Positions 52,425 to 60,727 of a stretch of 64,000 nucleotides of DNA are shown here, piece after piece. Position 1 is the stretch's first letter. Every line of letters begins with the position of its first letter. Below the pieces are notes generated by a model. The model searched no databases, was not told where the DNA came from, and worked only from the letters and a program-made list of their open reading frames with translations. Made by a program: the position numbers and the translations under genes. The stretch comes from Candidatus Zixiibacteriota bacterium. GTDB lineage: Bacteria > Zixibacteria > MSB-5A5 > WJJR01. The stretch covers positions 796,501 to 860,500 of the forward strand of contig DASWIS010000008.1 in the NCBI GenBank assembly GCA_036397555.1, written 5' to 3'.

Positions 52425-54512
52425 GTGAAGGAGATTACATCCGAGGATATCCGCAACATCGCGCTCGTCGGCCACGGCGGGACCGGCAAAACATCGCTGA
52501 CCGAGGCCATCCTCTTCTGTGCCGGGGCGCTCAATCGCATGGGATCGACCGATGCGGGCAACACGACCAGCGACTACACCGAAGAAGAGATCGCGCGGAA
52601 AATGTCGTTGGCGGTCTCACTGACACACTGTGATTGGAAGGGTCGTCACATCTCCGTCCTCGATGCTCCCGGTTACAGCGATTTCATCGGCGAGACGATT
52701 TGCTCACTGCGCGCGGCGGACACTGCGGTCTGCCTCCTGAATGCCACCGGCGGCGTCGAGGTCGGGGCCGAGCACACGCTGCAATTGCTCGACGAAGGCG
52801 ATCGTCCGCGATTGTTCTATGTCAACAAGATGGACAAAGAACACGCCGACTTCGCCGCCGCCGTTGAAGCGCTGCGCGAACGCTACTCGACGAAGGCCGT
52901 TCCGGTGCAGTGGCCCATCGGCCAGGCGACCGAGTTCAAGGGCATCGTCGACTTGGTCACCATGAAGGGATACGCGGCCGACGGAAAGCCATCCCCGGTG
53001 GAGATGCCGATCCCCGATGCAGTTCGTCCCCAGGCCGAAGAGGCGCGTGGCCAAATGGTCGAAGCCGCGGCCGAATCCGATGATGCGCTGCTGGAGAAAT
53101 TCTTCGAGTCGGGCGCATTAAGCGATGAGGAACTGGTCACCGGACTGCGCAAGGCCGTGGCCGATGGGAAAGTCTTTCCGATCCTCTGCGGCGCCGCCGC
53201 CACCGCCGCGGGCGTGCCGCTCTTCATGTCGTTTGTCGATCAGTTTGCACCGTCCCCCGCCGACCGTCCCCCGGTCGAGGGGACCAACCCGGCCGATGAT
53301 CAGGCCGCGACCCGCCCGCCACGATCCGTCGCGCCGTTTTCGGCACTCGTGTTTAAGACCGTCTCCGAACCGCATGTCGGAGAACTGTCGATGGTGCGCG
53401 TGTTCTCCGGGCGGCTCGCCCACGGCGACGAAGTCATCAACACAACCCGCGATCAGACCGAACGCATCGGCCAGGTGTATCTGCTCAACGGCAAGGAGCG
53501 CAGCGAGGTCGGGACGCTCGTGGCCGGACAAATCGGCGCGGTCGTCAAGCTGAAAACCACGCACACCGGCGATACGCTCTCCGACAAGAAATATACCATC
53601 AAGCTCCCGCCGCTGGTGTTGCCCAGACCCGTTATCGAGATGGGCGTCAAGGCGAGCGCCAAAGGCGATGAAGACAAGATGGGCAACGGTCTGTCCCGGT
53701 TGCACGAGGAGGACCCCACGTTCTTCCACCGTGTCGATTCCGAACTGCGGCAGACGATCATCTACGGTCAGGGGGAGATGCACTTCGACGTCATCACCAA
53801 CAAGCTGAAAAAGCGCTTCGGTGTCGAAGTCAACCTTGAGAAGCCGCGCATCCCGTATCGCGAGACCATCACCGGGAAGACCGAGATTGAGTTCAAATAC
53901 AAAAAGCAAACCGGCGGACGCGGCCAGTATGGCCACGTGTTTCTGCGGATCGAGCCCCGTGGGCGCGGCGAGGGATATGAGTTCGCCGACGAAATCAAAG
54001 GCGGCGTCATTCCGTCGAAGTTCGTCCCGTCGGTCGAAAAAGGCGTCGTCGAAGCGATGCACGAAGGAGGGCTCTCCGGCCATCCGGTCGTCGATACGCG
54101 GGTCGCGGTTTTTTATGGATCGTACCACACTGTCGATTCCTCCGACATGGCATTCAAGACCGCCGGCCTGATGGCATTCAAAGAGGGTTTTTTGAAATGC
54201 CACCCGGTGATGCTCGAACCGATTTACAATGTTGAGATCATGGTCCCGGATGACTTCACCGGGGATGTGATGGGCGACATGTCGAGCCGTCGCGGCAAAA
54301 TCATGGGCATGGACCCGATGGGGAAGTGGCAGAAGATTCGCGCGCAGACGCCGCAGGCCGAGTTGTACAAATATGCCACCAAGCTGCGGTCATTGACTCA
54401 GGGGCTGGGGACTTATTCCAGCGAGTTTTCCCACTACGAACTGGTGCCGCGCGAGTTCGCCGAACAGGTGATCGAAGAAGCCAAAGCCGCCAAGAAAGCC
54501 GCCGAGGCATAG
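52425..54512 (+). CDS. Elongation factor G-like translational GTPase (EF-G2 type)
   Basis: The 695 residues cover all five EF-G domains. The P-loop reads GHGGTGKTSL, where ordinary EF-G has the AHIDAGKTT form; this glycine-rich version and TSDYTEEE mark the EF-G2 paralogue group. G3 is DAPGYSDF, G4 NKMDKE. Domain II follows at about 300-390, and domain IV shows GGRGQYGHVFLRIEP with FVPSVEKGV. GTG is the start, with AAAGGAG upstream. No rpsL/rpsG/tuf genes are near, consistent with a paralogue, whose role in known bacteria ranges from translation to unclear. Confidence 0.88.
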   Translation: MKEITSEDIRNIALVGHGGTGKTSLTEAILFCAGALNRMGSTDAGNTTSDYTEEEIARKMSLAVSLTHCDWKGRHISVLDAPGYSDFIGETICSLRAADTAVCLLNATGGVEVGAEHTLQLLDEGDRPRLFYVNKMDKEHADFAAAVEALRERYSTKAVPVQWPIGQATEFKGIVDLVTMKGYAADGKPSPVEMPIPDAVRPQAEEARGQMVEAAAESDDALLEKFFESGALSDEELVTGLRKAVADGKVFPILCGAAATAAGVPLFMSFVDQFAPSPADRPPVEGTNPADDQAATRPPRSVAPFSALVFKTVSEPHVGELSMVRVFSGRLAHGDEVINTTRDQTERIGQVYLLNGKERSEVGTLVAGQIGAVVKLKTTHTGDTLSDKKYTIKLPPLVLPRPVIEMGVKASAKGDEDKMGNGLSRLHEEDPTFFHRVDSELRQTIIYGQGEMHFDVITNKLKKRFGVEVNLEKPRIPYRETITGKTEIEFKYKKQTGGRGQYGHVFLRIEPRGRGEGYEFADEIKGGVIPSKFVPSVEKGVVEAMHEGGLSGHPVVDTRVAVFYGSYHTVDSSDMAFKTAGLMAFKEGFLKCHPVMLEPIYNVEIMVPDDFTGDVMGDMSSRRGKIMGMDPMGKWQKIRAQTPQAELYKYATKLRSLTQGLGTYSSEFSHYELVPREFAEQVIEEAKAAKKAAEA

Positions 54513-54543
54513 CGGCAGTTCTCACGTCCGCGTGTGGGGCCCA

Positions 54544-55323
54544 ATGAAATCACCGTGTGCATCATCCGCCGTCAGGTTGTTATTCATCGTCCTGACCGTT
54601 GCGGCTGTCCTCGCGCCGTTGTCACAGGCGTACTCTCAGGACTACGCGACTCCGAAGTGGCTCCTCTCCGTTTCCGGCGGTCTGGCATTCCCAACCGGGC
54701 GATTTGCCGAAACCAACCCCGATGCCGATCCGCCCAAGGCCGGTCACGACAACGGCTATGATGCCTCAGCCGCTATCGGCATGTTCCTCTCACCCGCCGT
54801 GGCTGTCGGCATTTCCGGCGACTACAGCCGATTTGACATCGATTTCGAGGGTCTTCCCGTCAATCCCGACGATCGGGGACACACATCGACCGTGTCGGGG
54901 CATGTCTGGATCAAATACCAGTTGAGTGGCGGCTTTGCGCGCTGGCAGCCATATGCCAAAATCGGGCTCGGCGCCGGGCGTCCCACCGGCCAGGTCGACT
55001 ATGACGTACCGGTTGCATTTTCCGTCAACGACTCGACCGTTCTGGCGACCAAACTGGAGAGCGTCGTGAAGACGTCATTCTCGTTCCTGGCGGCATTAGG
55101 CGTGCTGATTCCGATCACCAATCAAGTCGGCATTTCCATCGAACCGGCCTATCGAACTGTCTCGACCAAAGGGGCAGGACGCACCGACAAGATCCACACA
55201 GTCGACGGCGATGTCTTTGAAACCGAAATCGGGACTGATTCGGGCGGTGGAACCGTGCGTCTGAAGGCAAAATCCAACACCGATTGGTGGGAAATCCGCG
55301 GCGGAATCGTCATCATGATCTGA
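54544..55323 (+). CDS. Outer-membrane beta-barrel protein
   Basis: A 259-residue exported protein with a signal peptide (LLFIVLTVAAVLAPLSQAYS). About eight to ten amphipathic strands follow, with alternating hydrophobic residues: WLLSVSGGLAFPTG, AAIGMFLSPAVAVGISGDYS, VSGHVWIKYQL, PYAKIGLGAG, VGISIEPAYRTVS and the final WEIRGGIVIMI. The pattern fits a small OmpA/OmpW-like barrel; no recognised family motif. ATG 54544 was chosen; a GTG at 54532 adds four residues. No clear promoter was seen in the short gap after EF-G2. Confidence 0.7.
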   Translation: MKSPCASSAVRLLFIVLTVAAVLAPLSQAYSQDYATPKWLLSVSGGLAFPTGRFAETNPDADPPKAGHDNGYDASAAIGMFLSPAVAVGISGDYSRFDIDFEGLPVNPDDRGHTSTVSGHVWIKYQLSGGFARWQPYAKIGLGAGRPTGQVDYDVPVAFSVNDSTVLATKLESVVKTSFSFLAALGVLIPITNQVGISIEPAYRTVSTKGAGRTDKIHTVDGDVFETEIGTDSGGGTVRLKAKSNTDWWEIRGGIVIMI

Positions 55324-55430
55324 CCGGCAGTGCCAGATTCCGCATAAACCATTGCCTGGCAATATCTTGACGGCATAGGCAGCCGGAGACAGGTCACCAA
55401 CTTTTTTGTAAGCGATTGACAATTCTACTC

Positions 55431-55459
55431 TTGACAGGTTGATGGCTCCGGCGTTTACT
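55431..55459 (+). promoter_or_regulatory. Promoter of the small barrel gene
   Basis: A perfect -35 TTGACA (55431-55436) is followed after 17 bases by TTTACT (55454-55459), four of six matches to TATAAT. Another TTGACA lies 15 bases upstream (55416-55421). Transcription would begin near 55466. Confidence 0.6.
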
Positions 55460-55465
55460 CTGGCC

Positions 55466-55492
55466 GACCGTTGGCGGGAACGGTCATTTTTT
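55466..55492 (+). other. Hairpin with T-run at the start of the barrel gene leader
   Basis: GACCGTT-GGCGGG-AACGGTC is a perfect 7-base stem followed by ATTTTTT. It may terminate read-through from the upstream barrel gene, or form a 5'-end hairpin on the mRNA starting at the promoter at 55431-55459. Confidence 0.6.
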
Positions 55493-55552
55493 GCAATGCT
55501 CGCACTACTGATTGTGGAAACAGGGAAGATCTAAACAACCGGAGGAGGGTCC

Positions 55553-56116
55553 ATGAAGAAATTAGTACTGATTTGTGCCGCAACAGTGTTGGGACTGTTC
55601 GCGATCGCCGGTAGCGCGCATGCCGGAGCAGGCGTCGGAGCGACATGGTATTATGGTTCGATCATTCCCGACATCACGATCCCCATCAAGATGGAATCCG
55701 GGATGATCATCGAACCGCGACTGGGCTTTACCAACATCAGCTACGACGAAGGCAGCAGTTCGCAGGCGGCCGGCAGCGTCTACTCCTATGGCGGCACCGC
55801 CATCCGTTTGGGCGTCAGCGGTGAGTTCCCGTTCGGTGAGGCCACCGCGGCTCACCCGATGATCGGCGCCTGTGTCGGTGTTCAGAATATCTCGCCCGAC
55901 GTCGAGGGGCTGGATAGCTGGACGGATTTCTTCGTCGACGCGTTTGTCGGGGGCACCGCCAGCTTAACGGACGGCTGTGATGCCGGTGTCCGTGCCGGAG
56001 TCGAGCTCTGGATGTATGGCGAGCAGAAGGCCGGTGATGTCGTTGTCGAGCCCTCGGCGACCGAGATCGCCACGTTCGTCCAGTTCTTTATGCGTTGGTG
56101 GCTCTGGGGGCAGTAA
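55553..56116 (+). CDS. Small outer-membrane beta-barrel-like protein
   Basis: A 187-residue exported protein of unknown function. A clear signal peptide (MKKLVLICAATVLGLFAIAG, cut after AHA) precedes glycine- and aromatic-rich strands: GVGATWYYGSI, MIIEPRLGFTNI, GTAIRLGVSGEF, FVDAFVGGTASL. The end is FMRWWLWGQ; a terminal aromatic cluster is common in barrels. Two internal Cys are present. A near-ideal GGAGGAGGG ribosome site, a promoter and a strong terminator frame it as a single-gene unit, suggesting high expression. Confidence 0.68.
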   Translation: MKKLVLICAATVLGLFAIAGSAHAGAGVGATWYYGSIIPDITIPIKMESGMIIEPRLGFTNISYDEGSSSQAAGSVYSYGGTAIRLGVSGEFPFGEATAAHPMIGACVGVQNISPDVEGLDSWTDFFVDAFVGGTASLTDGCDAGVRAGVELWMYGEQKAGDVVVEPSATEIATFVQFFMRWWLWGQ

Positions 56117-56139
56117 ACCGTCTTGGACAATCGAAGTTC

Positions 56140-56174
56140 AACCCGCCCGAAACACTGTTTCGGGCGGGTTTTCT
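56140..56174 (+). terminator. Rho-independent terminator after the small barrel gene
   Basis: AACCCGCCCGAAAC (56140-56153) and GTTTCGGGCGGGTT (56157-56170) form a perfect 14-base stem around a 3-base loop, followed by TTTC. Confidence 0.93.
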
Positions 56175-56201
56175 TCTGATATTCGACGTCGACTCCATGT
56201 A

Positions 56202-56240
56202 GGTTGGAGCCACGCCAGCCCCTTGTGGTCTGGTCCAACC
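56202..56240 (+). other. Structured element upstream of yebC
   Basis: GGTTGGA (56202-56208) pairs with TCCAACC (56234-56240), enclosing CCAC/GTGG (56210-56213 and 56225-56228). The 39-base element lies in the 119-base gap between the terminator and yebC; its role is unknown. Confidence 0.4.
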
Positions 56241-56293
56241 GGACATTATCTTAATCCATTGCGCGAGCTTAGCAGACGGAGCGTTGACATCTT

Positions 56294-57049
56294 ATGTCCG
56301 GACATTCCAAATGGTCGACCATCAAGCGCAAGAAAGGCAAGACCGATGCCGCGCGCGGACGGATGTTCACCCGTCTGATCCGCGAAATCACGGTGTCCGC
56401 CCGCGAAGGGGGCGGCGATCAGGACTCCAATCCCCGTTTACGCACCGCCGTCGCAGCCGCCAAGGCGGCCAACATGCCCGCCGACAACATCAAGAAAGCA
56501 GTTCAGCGAGGCACCGGCGAACTGCCGGGGGTCACCTACGAAGAAATCCTCTATGAGGCCTATGGTCCCGCCGGAGTGGCGATTCTGATGCGCACACTGA
56601 CCGACAATCGCAACCGCACCGTCGGTGAATTGCGCCATCTGCTGAGCCGTTTCGGCGGCAATATCGGCGAGACCGGAAGCGTCAATTGGGTTTTCCAACG
56701 CCTCGGCCAGTTCGAGATCGATGCGAAGTCGGCCCCGGAGGATACGGTGCTCGAGATCGCGATGGAGTCGGGGGCGACCGACATGAGCAGCGACGGTGAC
56801 ACCTTTACGATTATTTCACCGATGGCCGAATTCGATTCGGTCAGGACGGCGCTGGAACGTAAGGGGATCCGGCCCACCAGCGCGGAGTTGACCATGGTGC
56901 CGCAGTCCTATATTCGACTCGAAGGGCGCGACGCCCAGACCATGTTGAAGTTGATGGATGCGATCGAAGACCACGAGGATGTGCAGAACGTCTACGCCAA
57001 CTTCGATATTGACGATGAGTTGATCGAAGAATTCAGCGCACAAAATTGA
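56294..57049 (+). CDS. yebC: YebC/PmpR-family protein
   Basis: The 251 residues start with the family hallmark MSGHSKWSTIKRKKGKTDAA. They include MPADNIKKAVQRG, YEAYGPAGVAI, and ENRNRT-like DNRNRTVGELRHLLS with GSVNWVF. Two roles are described for the family: transcriptional regulation (PmpR) and, for YebC, relief of ribosome stalling at proline-rich stretches. It precedes ruvCAB, the standard order in many bacteria, but a terminator separates it from ruvC here. No good ribosome site is visible before the ATG. Confidence 0.94.
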   Translation: MSGHSKWSTIKRKKGKTDAARGRMFTRLIREITVSAREGGGDQDSNPRLRTAVAAAKAANMPADNIKKAVQRGTGELPGVTYEEILYEAYGPAGVAILMRTLTDNRNRTVGELRHLLSRFGGNIGETGSVNWVFQRLGQFEIDAKSAPEDTVLEIAMESGATDMSSDGDTFTIISPMAEFDSVRTALERKGIRPTSAELTMVPQSYIRLEGRDAQTMLKLMDAIEDHEDVQNVYANFDIDDELIEEFSAQN

Positions 57050-57071
57050 TACCGGCTGTCGGTGAGTGTTC

Positions 57072-57097
57072 CGCCCCGGAATCTGGGGCGTTTTTTT
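57072..57097 (+). terminator. Rho-independent terminator after yebC
   Basis: CGCCCC (57072-57077) pairs with GGGGCG (57085-57090) around a 7-base loop and is followed by seven T residues. Confidence 0.92.
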
Positions 57098-57157
57098 GTG
57101 GTACCCATGCCGGATGCCGTAGTCTATCCTATCGGCGCGCGATCTGCGCGGTGCGTC

Positions 57158-57679
57158 ATGAAAGTATTTGGCATCGATCCCGGACTGAGCACGACCGGCT
57201 GGGCCGTGATTCATCAGGCCGACGACGGCGTTAGTCTCGACGCGTCAGGAGCAATCCGGACCGATTCGTCCCTGCCGCTGCCGATTCGCCTGCTGTGTTT
57301 GTTTGAAGAGTTGCAGGATGCGCTGACGCGGCATAGGCCGCAGGTCGTGGCCATCGAAGAAGTGTTCGTCGCGCGCGATGCGCGCGCCGCACTGGCCTTG
57401 GGTCAGGCCAGAGGCGCGGCGCTGTTGGCGGCGTCGATGAACGGCCACGAAGTGCACTCGTACTCTGCCTTGGAGGTCAAGCAATCGATTACCGGCAACG
57501 GCCGCGCATCCAAAGAACAGGTGGGGTACATGGTATCGCGCCTTCTCAATCTCGCGTCGGCGCCGAAGCCCGCCGACTGCGCCGATGCCGCGGCGATCGC
57601 GCTGTGCCACTTAAATCGCGCCTCCATACCGGATGTGCTGCGCGCGTCCGAACGTCCTCGCGTGGGGGGGGCGCGATGA
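57158..57679 (+). CDS. ruvC: Holliday junction resolvase RuvC
   Basis: Cuts Holliday junctions after RuvAB migration. The 173 residues carry the acidic active site: Asp in FGIDPGLSTTGWAV at residue 7, Glu-Glu in VVAIEEVFVA, and Asp in PADCADAAAIALCH. Between them is ALALGQARGAAL, and KQSITGNGRASKEQV is the DNA-facing loop. ATG 57158 was chosen because homology begins at KVFGIDPG; an upstream open frame runs back through the terminator. The stop overlaps ruvA (ATGA). Confidence 0.95.
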   Translation: MKVFGIDPGLSTTGWAVIHQADDGVSLDASGAIRTDSSLPLPIRLLCLFEELQDALTRHRPQVVAIEEVFVARDARAALALGQARGAALLAASMNGHEVHSYSALEVKQSITGNGRASKEQVGYMVSRLLNLASAPKPADCADAAAIALCHLNRASIPDVLRASERPRVGGAR

Positions 57680-58269
57680 TCGGATTTGTCGAGGGCGAAT
57701 TGATCGAGCGCCACCCGACGCGCGCGGTGATCTCCTGCGCCGGAGTGGGATATGAAGTCGCGGTGCCGCTGTCGACCTTCGACCGTTTGCCCGATGTCGG
57801 CCAGAGCTGTCGCATCCTGACACGGCTGGTTGTGCGTGAAGATGCCCACCTGCTCTTCGGGTTTTCATCGCACGAAGAGCGGACCCTCTTCGACCAGCTC
57901 TGCTCGGTGTCCCGCGTCGGGCCGAAGCTGGCCCTGTCGGTGCTCTCCGGTCTGTCCGTGCCTGAAATTAAAGGCGCGATCGCGAAAGAAGATGCGGGTC
58001 GTTTGGCGTCGATTTCCGGTGTCGGCAAGCTCACCGCGCAGCGTATTTGTGTCGAACTGAAGGACAAAGTCAGCGCCGATGGCGCCCTGACCCGCATCGG
58101 ACGGCCCGGTGGAGAGGGGATCTATCACGAGGCCGTCACGGCGCTCATTGTTCTGGGGTATTCCCGTTCCGAAGCGCAGGATGCCGTGGAGCGCGCGATG
58201 AAAAAGTCGCCCGGAGTCGTTGAAGTCGAAGAGCTGGTGCGCCACGCGCTGGGTTCTCCGGCGCGCTGA
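57676..58269 (+). CDS. ruvA: Holliday junction DNA helicase subunit RuvA
   Basis: The junction-binding tetramer. The 197 residues include an N-terminal OB fold ([33 protein letters not shown]), two helix-hairpin-helix motifs ([15 protein letters not shown] and [19 protein letters not shown]), and a C-terminal RuvB-binding helix domain ([20 protein letters not shown]). The start overlaps the ruvC stop by 4 bases. Confidence 0.95.
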   Translation: MIGFVEGELIERHPTRAVISCAGVGYEVAVPLSTFDRLPDVGQSCRILTRLVVREDAHLLFGFSSHEERTLFDQLCSVSRVGPKLALSVLSGLSVPEIKGAIAKEDAGRLASISGVGKLTAQRICVELKDKVSADGALTRIGRPGGEGIYHEAVTALIVLGYSRSEAQDAVERAMKKSPGVVEVEELVRHALGSPAR

Positions 58270-58280
58270 GTCAACCGATC

Positions 58281-59357
58281 ATGGCCGCGATGCGTAAAAG
58301 CGATGTGACCAACCGACTGCCGGAACATGGCGTCATCACCCACGACCGCCTGACCGCGCCATCGCCGCAGCCCGACGATCTGGCGGCCGAGGGGTCGGTA
58401 CGCCCCCGGCGCTTTAGTGAGTTCCTCGGTCAGTCGGCATTGGTCGACAATCTCAAAGTCTTTATCACCGCCGCGCGCCAGCGCGGTGATGCGCTCGATC
58501 ATGTGCTGCTATATGGTCCGCCCGGATTGGGCAAGACCACGTTGGCGCACATCATCGCCAATGAACTCGATACCGAACTGAAGAGCACGTCCGGCCCGGC
58601 GCTGGAACGCGCCGCCGATTTGGCGGGGTTGTTGACCAACTGCGGCGAGCGCTCCGTGCTGTTCGTCGATGAGATCCATCGGCTCAATCCCACTGTCGAA
58701 GAATACTTGTACCCGGCCATGGAAGATTTTTCGCTCGATATCATGATCGACCGCGGCCCGGCGGCACGCGCGGTCAAACTGCCGCTCAAACGGTTCACCC
58801 TCATCGGCGCGACCACCCGTGCGGGTCTGCTGACATCGCCGCTGCGTTCCCGGTTCGGGGTCGTCGGCCGTCTCGATTATTATTCGGGCGACGATCTGGC
58901 GGCCATCGTCCGTCGTTCGGCCGCCATCCTCGATGTCGACATCAGCTCCGAGGGCGAGCAGGAAATCGCCCGGCGCGCGCGCGGAACGCCGCGCATCGCC
59001 AATCGTCTGCTGCGGCGCGTCCGCGACTTCGCGCAAGTGCAGGGTCAAAAGACGATCGACCGCACGGTCGCCGATGATTCGTTGCGTTCGCTCAATGTCG
59101 ACGCCTCCGGTCTCGATGAAATGGACCTCAAAATCCTCGAAACCATCGTGCACAAATTCCACGGCGGGCCGGTTGGGCTGAATACACTCGCGGTGGCTGT
59201 CGCCGAAGAATCCGGGACCATCGAGGAGATTTACGAGCCGTTTCTGATTCAGGAGGGGTTTCTCGACCGCACGCCGCGCGGGCGGTCCGCCACGCCGCGC
59301 GCATACGAGCACCTCGGGGTGGTCCAAAAGGCGGCAGGGGCCGGGCGCCTGCTCTGA
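58281..59357 (+). CDS. ruvB: Holliday junction DNA helicase motor RuvB
   Basis: The AAA+ motor for branch migration. The 358 residues show [11 protein letters not shown] at the start, Walker [19 protein letters not shown], Walker [25 protein letters not shown] (read in two parts), sensor 1 [18 protein letters not shown], and the C-terminal winged helix with the ending RTPRGR-like [18 protein letters not shown]. About 30 residues precede the usual start. It follows ruvA by 11 bases. Confidence 0.96.
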   Translation: MAAMRKSDVTNRLPEHGVITHDRLTAPSPQPDDLAAEGSVRPRRFSEFLGQSALVDNLKVFITAARQRGDALDHVLLYGPPGLGKTTLAHIIANELDTELKSTSGPALERAADLAGLLTNCGERSVLFVDEIHRLNPTVEEYLYPAMEDFSLDIMIDRGPAARAVKLPLKRFTLIGATTRAGLLTSPLRSRFGVVGRLDYYSGDDLAAIVRRSAAILDVDISSEGEQEIARRARGTPRIANRLLRRVRDFAQVQGQKTIDRTVADDSLRSLNVDASGLDEMDLKILETIVHKFHGGPVGLNTLAVAVAEESGTIEEIYEPFLIQEGFLDRTPRGRSATPRAYEHLGVVQKAAGAGRLL

Positions 59358-59399
59358 TCCGCCACTGGTCGTGGCCTTCACCTCTTTCGAGCACACAGT

Positions 59400-59633
59400 A
59401 TGGCCAGCGGGTCGCAAACGTCGGAACTCGGACGGTTGCTGATTGTCATCGGCGGCGCGGTGCTCATCATCGGCATCGCCGTGGTTCTGATCGGTCGCGC
59501 CGGCTGGCCGTGGAGACCGCCTGGCGATATTCTGCTTCGCGGGCGCGGGTGGAGCGTGTGGATTCCGATCACGAGCAGTATCATCCTCAGTTTGTTGCTC
59601 ACCCTGATTCTGAATATCTGGCGGCGGCATTGA
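59400..59633 (+). CDS. DUF2905 small membrane protein
   Basis: A 77-residue protein with two membrane helices (about 11-33, LLIVIGGAVLIIGIAVVLIG, and about 53-73) joined by a loop containing WPWRPPGDILLRGRGWSVWIP, which is the DUF2905 signature (PGDI motif). Function unknown. It often lies near ruvB and queA. The queA start codon begins 1 base after its stop. Confidence 0.82.
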   Translation: MASGSQTSELGRLLIVIGGAVLIIGIAVVLIGRAGWPWRPPGDILLRGRGWSVWIPITSSIILSLLLTLILNIWRRH

Positions 59634-59634
59634 T

Positions 59635-60723
59635 GTGAAGACCGCGCAGCTCGACTATGAACTCCCCCCGGTGCTGATCGCGCAGCACCCGATGCGCGTG
59701 CGACGTCATTGCCGATTGCTGCGTCTGAGCCGGCAGGACGGTTCGACGGCGCATCACCGGTTCGACGAGCTGCCGCAGTTGCTGGATCGCGGCGACCTGC
59801 TCGTCGTCAATGATGCGGCCGTCATCCCGGCGCGGCTTCTGGGACAGCGTGCCCCCGGCGGCGGGCAGGCCGAAGTGTTACTGCTCGAAAAGCTGGGCCG
59901 ACGCCGTTGGCGGGCGATGGTCCGCCCCGGCCAGCGGCTGCGCGACGGGGCGGTCGTCGAGTTTCCGGATCGCAACGGCGATGCGTTTGCGGCGCGCGTT
60001 GAATCGGTCGCCAACGATGGCACACGCGTCGTTACGTTTCACGGTCACGGACAATTCGATGTGTGGCTGAAAGCCGTCGGCCATGTCCCGCTGCCGCCGT
60101 ATATCGACCGTCCCGACCAGACACGAGACCGGCGCGACTACCAGACGGTCTTCGCGCGGCACCCCAATTCCGTGGCGGCGCCTACCGCCGGGCTGCACTT
60201 CGACAAGCCGCTGATCGCCCGGTTGCGCGCGCGCGGCATCGCGCTGGCGGCTATCACGCTCGACGTCGGCGCGGGGACATTTCGACCGATCAAGTCCGAC
60301 CGGATCGAGGACCATCACATGGATGAGGAACGGTTTTCGATTTCGTCGCGCACTCTGAGGGTGCTGGCGGCACGGAAACACACCGGGCGCATTATCGCCG
60401 TCGGCACGACCGTCACACGCACGCTCGAAACCCTGGCGACGCACCCGCAATGGCGCAAGCTGTCAGAGCGCTCAGATTCTCCGACACAACCGGGCAGCGT
60501 CTCTGTCGGGAGCGTTGAGGGTCGTACTGATTTGTTCATCCGTCCCGGCTGCCGATTCGCACTGGTCGATGGACTCATCACCAACTTTCATTTGCCGAAG
60601 TCGTCGCTGCTGGCGCTGGTCGCGGCCTTTGCCGGACTCGATTCGGTGATGGCGGCCTATCGGGAGGCGGTCGAACAGCGGTATCGATTCTATAGTTACG
60701 GCGATGCGATGCTGATCCTGTAG
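59635..60723 (+). CDS. queA: S-adenosylmethionine:tRNA ribosyltransferase-isomerase
   Basis: Transfers ribosyl from SAM to preQ1 in tRNA to make epoxyqueuosine. The 362 residues include LDYELPPVLIAQHP near the start, LLVVNDAAVIPARLLG, HVPLPPYI, the DYQTVFARHPNSVAAPTAGLHF segment (read in two parts), TLDVGAGTFRPI and a final FHLPKSSLLALVAAFAG. The start is GTG 59635. An insertion around residues 276-298 (PTQPGSVSVGS) is short. No other queuosine genes are in the window. Confidence 0.95.
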   Translation: MKTAQLDYELPPVLIAQHPMRVRRHCRLLRLSRQDGSTAHHRFDELPQLLDRGDLLVVNDAAVIPARLLGQRAPGGGQAEVLLLEKLGRRRWRAMVRPGQRLRDGAVVEFPDRNGDAFAARVESVANDGTRVVTFHGHGQFDVWLKAVGHVPLPPYIDRPDQTRDRRDYQTVFARHPNSVAAPTAGLHFDKPLIARLRARGIALAAITLDVGAGTFRPIKSDRIEDHHMDEERFSISSRTLRVLAARKHTGRIIAVGTTVTRTLETLATHPQWRKLSERSDSPTQPGSVSVGSVEGRTDLFIRPGCRFALVDGLITNFHLPKSSLLALVAAFAGLDSVMAAYREAVEQRYRFYSYGDAMLIL

Positions 60724-60727
60724 CGAC

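Noticed and set aside
53118-54203. Minus-strand open frame opposite the EF-G2 gene
   Set aside because: Antisense shadow of a strongly conserved gene.
57062-57157. Longer N-terminus for RuvC
   Set aside because: It would translate through the terminator after yebC and add residues not found in RuvC proteins.
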